This document shows positions 38,022 through 41,470 of a DNA stretch of 41,470 bases, one piece after another; positions within the stretch are counted from its first letter, which is position 1, and each line of letters starts with the position of its first letter. The stretch is taken from NCBI GenBank assembly GCA_003219195.1, contig QHPX01000146.1:37057-78526 (forward strand). The letters run 5' to 3'. The position numbers and the translations under genes were made by a program. The notes under the pieces were generated by a model that ran no database searches, was not told where the DNA came from, and saw only the letters and a program-made list of their open reading frames with translations. This DNA is from Verrucomicrobiota bacterium. Lineage in GTDB: Bacteria > Verrucomicrobiota > Verrucomicrobiia > Chthoniobacterales > UBA10450.

Positions 38022-38049
38022 TTGACACGTCGGAGACCCTCGTTAGTAT
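38022..38049 (+). promoter_or_regulatory. Predicted sigma70-type promoter of hpnH, nearly leaderless
   Basis: TTGACA (38022-38027) and TAGTAT (38044-38049) are 16 bp apart. A start 6-8 bp after the -10 box would leave a leader of about 3-5 nt before the ATG at 38060. Confidence 0.55.
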
Positions 38050-38059
38050 CCTCGGCCTT

Positions 38060-39349
38060 ATGAGATTTCCCCTTGCCCTAACGACGAAAATCGCGGGCTA
38101 CATGATCGGGCAAAAGCTTCGTGGCACGAAAAAGTTCGCCACTGTCTTGCAACTCGAGCCGCTGCACACTTGCAATCTTACCTGTACCGGTTGCGGGCGG
38201 ATTCGCGAGTATTCCACCTCTCTCAAGGACATGATGAGCCTGGAGGATTGCCTGGGGGCGGCCGAAGAATGCAACGCCCCCATGATCTCGATCTGCGGCG
38301 GCGAACCGCTCATTTATCCGCATATCGAAGCTTTGGTGAAAGGGTTGCTCGCGCAGGACCGCATCGTTTACATCTGCACAAATGCGATGTTCATGCGCAA
38401 AAAGATGCGCGAATGGCTGGCGTCACGGTTGTCAATCGAATCGCAATTCGTTGAAGAAAAAATCGGAGATCTCCTCTCCGCCGGTTTGATCACGGAAAAA
38501 GATGCGACGGAAATTCGCAAAGGTTCTAAAGATCCGGCCAAGCCTACGATTGGCCCGAGCAAATGGATGTATTGGAACGTTCATCTCGATGGTCTCGAGC
38601 GCATTCACGACCTCATTGTTGAGCGCGAAGGCGTCTTCAAGGAATGCATTCTCGCGATCAAGATGGCGAAAATTCTCGGCTATCAGGTTGCGACCAACAC
38701 AACGATCTACAAGGAAACCGACATGCAGGAGATCGAGCAAATGTTCGATTATCTTTCCGATCTCGGTGTGGACGGGCACACTATCTCGCCCGGCTACGAA
38801 TACGACGCAGCCAAGAAGGACATGATCAAGCGGCTCAATCTGCAGCCAGAAAATTTCTTTCTTACCCGTAAGATGACGATCGCGAAATTCCAGAAGATCG
38901 AAAAGTGGATGAATCGATACACTCTTTTCGGCACGCCGATTTATTTTGAATTTCTCGCCGGCAAACGCGACCTGACTTGCTCAGCCTGGGCGATCCCGAC
39001 GCGCAACATTCGCGGCTGGAAAGGTCCGTGCTATCTCATGACCGACGCGCATTATTCGAGCTATGCGGAGTTGCTTGAGAAGGTCGAGTGGGACAAATAC
39101 GGAGTTGTCAACGGCGTGGCGCGCGACAGTCGCTGCGAAAACTGCATGGTGCACTGCGGTTACGAACCGACCGCGACGCTCGGTTTGCAGGCGCAGCGGG
39201 GCGACACCTGGAAAAACATCAAGTTCAATTTCGGTGCGAAGCCGAAGCCGACCGGCCGTGGTAGCGAGACTGTCGCTTTTAACGGGGTGAGCTGCGGAAA
39301 CGGGCACATCACCGGTAAACGCGCCGAGGTTGCCGCGCAAGCTTCGTAA
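38060..39349 (+). CDS. hpnH: Adenosyl-hopene transferase HpnH (radical SAM)
   Basis: 429 residues. The CX3CX2C cluster motif is at Cys38, Cys42 and Cys45 (HTCNLTCTGCGR), and the SAM-binding ISICGGEPLIYP block follows. HpnH joins the 5'-deoxyadenosyl group of SAM to diploptene/hopene, the first step of side-chain extension in hopanoids. The C-terminal part has extra cysteines (SRCENCMVHCGYEPTATLG) typical of HpnH-like proteins. Compared with what I recall of proteobacterial HpnH, there is an added stretch around residues 130-170 (EEKIGDLLSAGLITEKDATE). The squalene-hopene cyclase follows after 35 bp, which supports the assignment. Confidence 0.88.
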   Translation: MRFPLALTTKIAGYMIGQKLRGTKKFATVLQLEPLHTCNLTCTGCGRIREYSTSLKDMMSLEDCLGAAEECNAPMISICGGEPLIYPHIEALVKGLLAQDRIVYICTNAMFMRKKMREWLASRLSIESQFVEEKIGDLLSAGLITEKDATEIRKGSKDPAKPTIGPSKWMYWNVHLDGLERIHDLIVEREGVFKECILAIKMAKILGYQVATNTTIYKETDMQEIEQMFDYLSDLGVDGHTISPGYEYDAAKKDMIKRLNLQPENFFLTRKMTIAKFQKIEKWMNRYTLFGTPIYFEFLAGKRDLTCSAWAIPTRNIRGWKGPCYLMTDAHYSSYAELLEKVEWDKYGVVNGVARDSRCENCMVHCGYEPTATLGLQAQRGDTWKNIKFNFGAKPKPTGRGSETVAFNGVSCGNGHITGKRAEVAAQAS

Positions 39350-39371
39350 GATCGATCCGCCTGAGGCGGAC

Positions 39372-39381
39372 AAGATCGACA
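39372..39381 (+). repeat. AAGATCGACA motif just upstream of shc
   Basis: Exact copy, sense orientation, ending 3 nt before the ATG at 39385. Confidence 0.9.
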
Positions 39382-39384
39382 ATC

Positions 39385-41382
39385 ATGAACCGCAAAACCG
39401 ACATGATTTCATTGCCAAGCGCGCGACCCGATCTTGCTGAGTCCTATTTGGCGAGCGATCCGCAAATTGTCGATGCTATCGCGCGCGCCCAGGAAAATCT
39501 TTTGCGGCAACAAAAGGCGGACGGCCATTGGTGCGGTGAGCTGCTGGTCGATTCAACGCTCTGCTCGGACTTCATCCTGTTCATGCACTGGTGTGGCGAA
39601 GTGGATGGGCAGATGCAGCAGCGCTGTATCCGCCACATTTTGAGACGGCAACTGCCTGACGGCGGTTGGAATATTTATTTTGGTGGCGCGAGCGAGATCA
39701 ACGCCTCGGTTAAGGCCTACTTCGCGCTGAAGCTCGCGGGCATTTCGGCGGACGCGCCGTTCATGCAGGAAGCGCGCGCCAACATCTTGCGGCTGGGTGG
39801 CATTCCGGCCATGAACACTTTCAGCAAACTTTATCTCGCGCTCCTCGGCCAATTCCCGTGGAAATATTTGCCGACGATTCCGGTAGAGATGGTGCTGCTG
39901 CCGAGTTGGGCGCCGTTCCACATTTACAAAATGTCGTCTTGGAGTCGGGCGATGCTTATTCCGCTCGCCATCATCAATCATTTCAAGCCGTCCCGCGTGC
40001 TTCCCGGCGAAAAACAATTGCACGAGCTTTATCCGTTAGGCACCGAGAATCAGGACCTTCGCCTGCCGCGGAGCGAACGGTTCTTCACCTGGCGCAATTT
40101 TTTCCTGCGCGTCGATGACGTTTTCAAATTTCTGCATCCGCTAGAGTTTCGTCCGATTCGCCAGCGCGCACTCGAGGAAGCGGAGCGCTGGATGCTCGAA
40201 CGAATTGGCGAGGGGAGCGACGGACTCGCCACCGTGTATCCCGCTATGCTTAATTGTCTCATCGCTTTGCGTGCGCTCGGTTATCCGAAAACGCACCCGG
40301 TTTACGTGAAGGCGGCGAAGGACTTTGCCGGTCTGTTTATCGATGATCCGGACGATTTTCGGATTCAACCTTGCCTCTCGCCGGTTTGGGACACTGCCAT
40401 CAACATGATCGCCCTGGGAGAGTCGGGTTTGTCGCCGGAGCATCCGGCGCTGCAAAAGGCGGCCGATTGGTTGATCAAGAAGGAAGTGCGGATTCGCGGC
40501 GACTGGGCCGTGAACAATCCGCATCCGGAGGCGAGCGGCTGGGCCTTCGAGTACAACAACGTTTACTATCCAGACGTGGACGACACCGCCATGGTGCTGA
40601 TGGGGCTTCGTCTCGTTCGGCCGCAAGATCGAGAGCCGCTCGACGGCCTTTTCCGCCGGGCTATCGATTGGCTGCTTAGTTTCCAATGCGACGATGGCGG
40701 CTGGGCTGCGTTCGATAAAAACGTGACGACACCGTGGCTCGAAGACATGCCATTCGCAGATCATAACGCCATTCTCGATCCGACCTGCAGCGACCTAACC
40801 GCGCGCACGCTCGAGCTTTTCGGTTACATCGGATTCGACCGGAACAAACGTTCCGTGCGCGACGCCCTCCAATATTTGATCGACACGCAGGATGACGACG
40901 GTTCGTGGTTCGGACGTTGGGGCGTCAATTATATTTATGGGACTTGGCAGGTCCTCCGCGGCTTGCGCGCGATCGGCCAGGACATGACGCAGGATTGGGT
41001 TTTGCGCGGACGCGATTGGCTGGAGAGCTGTCAGAATGATGACGGCGGCTGGGGCGAAACCTGCGTGACGTATGACGATTCCACGTGCAAGGGGCGAGGG
41101 GAGAGCACGGCTTCGCAAACCGCCTGGGCGGTCATGGGCATCTGCGCATGCGGCGATCTCGACCGGCCCAGCATCCAGCGCGGTCTGCGTTTCCTCCTCA
41201 GTTCGCAGAAATCCGACGGTTCATGGGACGAACCGCAAATCACCGGCACTGGTTTCCCGCGCGTGTTTTATTTGAAGTACGATTTTTATCGCCAAAATTT
41301 CCCGCTTCTCGCGCTTGCGACTTACGTGAATTATCGTAACGGCCTCGGACATTATCCGAGCTGTTATCGCTGCGATCGGTAG
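39385..41382 (+). CDS. shc: Squalene-hopene cyclase
   Basis: 665 residues, typical. It cyclises squalene to hopene and diplopterol at the membrane. The catalytic DxDD motif is Asp397-Val-Asp-Asp400 in YYPDVDDTAMVLMGL. QW repeats are visible: QKADGHWCGEL, QLPDGGWNIYFGG, QCDDGGWAAFD, QDDDGSWFGRWG, QNDDGGWGETC and QKSDGSWDEP. FYLKYDFYRQNFPLLAL near the end is also typical of the family. It forms an evident hopanoid unit with hpnH. No HpnC/D/E genes for squalene synthesis are in the window. Confidence 0.97.
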   Translation: MNRKTDMISLPSARPDLAESYLASDPQIVDAIARAQENLLRQQKADGHWCGELLVDSTLCSDFILFMHWCGEVDGQMQQRCIRHILRRQLPDGGWNIYFGGASEINASVKAYFALKLAGISADAPFMQEARANILRLGGIPAMNTFSKLYLALLGQFPWKYLPTIPVEMVLLPSWAPFHIYKMSSWSRAMLIPLAIINHFKPSRVLPGEKQLHELYPLGTENQDLRLPRSERFFTWRNFFLRVDDVFKFLHPLEFRPIRQRALEEAERWMLERIGEGSDGLATVYPAMLNCLIALRALGYPKTHPVYVKAAKDFAGLFIDDPDDFRIQPCLSPVWDTAINMIALGESGLSPEHPALQKAADWLIKKEVRIRGDWAVNNPHPEASGWAFEYNNVYYPDVDDTAMVLMGLRLVRPQDREPLDGLFRRAIDWLLSFQCDDGGWAAFDKNVTTPWLEDMPFADHNAILDPTCSDLTARTLELFGYIGFDRNKRSVRDALQYLIDTQDDDGSWFGRWGVNYIYGTWQVLRGLRAIGQDMTQDWVLRGRDWLESCQNDDGGWGETCVTYDDSTCKGRGESTASQTAWAVMGICACGDLDRPSIQRGLRFLLSSQKSDGSWDEPQITGTGFPRVFYLKYDFYRQNFPLLALATYVNYRNGLGHYPSCYRCDR

Positions 41383-41430
41383 GGTCGGCGCGCTGCGCCG
41401 ACCGCGGACGTCACAGCGCGGCGTCCTACC
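41379..41430. repeat. GGTAG/CTACC hairpin repeat after shc
   Basis: A perfect 9-bp stem, ggtcggcgc/gcgccgacc (41383-41403), is followed by cgcggcgtcctacc; the whole is bounded by ggtag and ctacc. It directly follows the shc stop and has no T run. Confidence 0.75.
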
Positions 41431-41432
41431 GC

Positions 41433-41442
41433 AAGATCGACA
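41433..41442 (+). repeat. AAGATCGACA motif downstream of shc
   Basis: Exact copy in non-coding DNA at the right end of the window. Confidence 0.9.
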
Positions 41443-41470
41443 TCTCATCCATTGTCGCTGCAATTGACCT

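Overview
Organism: GC-rich bacterial DNA (GC somewhat above half), with dense, short-spaced genes on both strands. No rRNA, tRNA, integrase, transposase or CRISPR array is visible. The gene families, the many secreted proteins of unknown function, the hopanoid genes and the TGTAG/CTACA intergenic hairpins fit best with a soil Verrucomicrobiota of the Spartobacteria/Chthoniobacterales type. That placement is inferred from protein flavour, not from a marker gene.
Layout. 1-3.7 kb (minus): an ABC-2 exporter operon (acylphosphatase, ATPase, permease, and a membrane protein cut by the window edge), then two secreted proteins of unknown function. 3.8-6.8 kb (plus): enolase, an FtsB/DivIC-like division protein, and prfB with a programmed +1 frameshift. 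6.8-11.5 kb: a SprT-like protein, a NifS/IscS cysteine desulfurase and serine acetyltransferase (minus). A BNR-repeat secreted protein has been inserted between the last two, leaving duplicated scraps of both. 11.6-13.8 kb: glycogen branching enzyme. 14.2-22 kb: an accessory-looking block with a 2062-residue secreted Kelch plus MBG/YDG-repeat protein and a type IV pilin-like protein, each followed by a strong terminator. 22-25.4 kb (minus): a small membrane protein, xseA, ruvB and an RsbW-like anti-sigma kinase. 25.6-29.9 kb (plus): a secreted protein, a DUF5996 protein, an AraC regulator and purH. 29.9-36 kb (minus): a probable pseudo-protease fused to a TonB C-terminal domain, two membrane proteins, and M28 and M3 peptidases. 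36-41.4 kb (plus): MarC, a GT-C-like membrane protein, and the hopanoid pair hpnH and shc.
Most striking observation: the 10-mer AAGATCGACA occurs exactly 28 times on the two strands (chance expectation about 0.08), 27 times followed by A or T. It lies in coding and non-coding DNA, in several reading frames and both orientations. Its length and density resemble the DNA-uptake sequences of Neisseria and Pasteurellaceae. It is absent from a 9.3 kb block that holds the giant repeat protein and the pilin. A second layer is a set of intergenic inverted repeats, mostly bounded by TGTAG/CTACA.
Translation signals are also unusual. Almost no start codon has a Shine-Dalgarno sequence, and three genes have sigma70-like promoters so close to the start codon that they predict (nearly) leaderless mRNAs. 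The one clear GGAGG seen is inside prfB, where it drives frameshifting.
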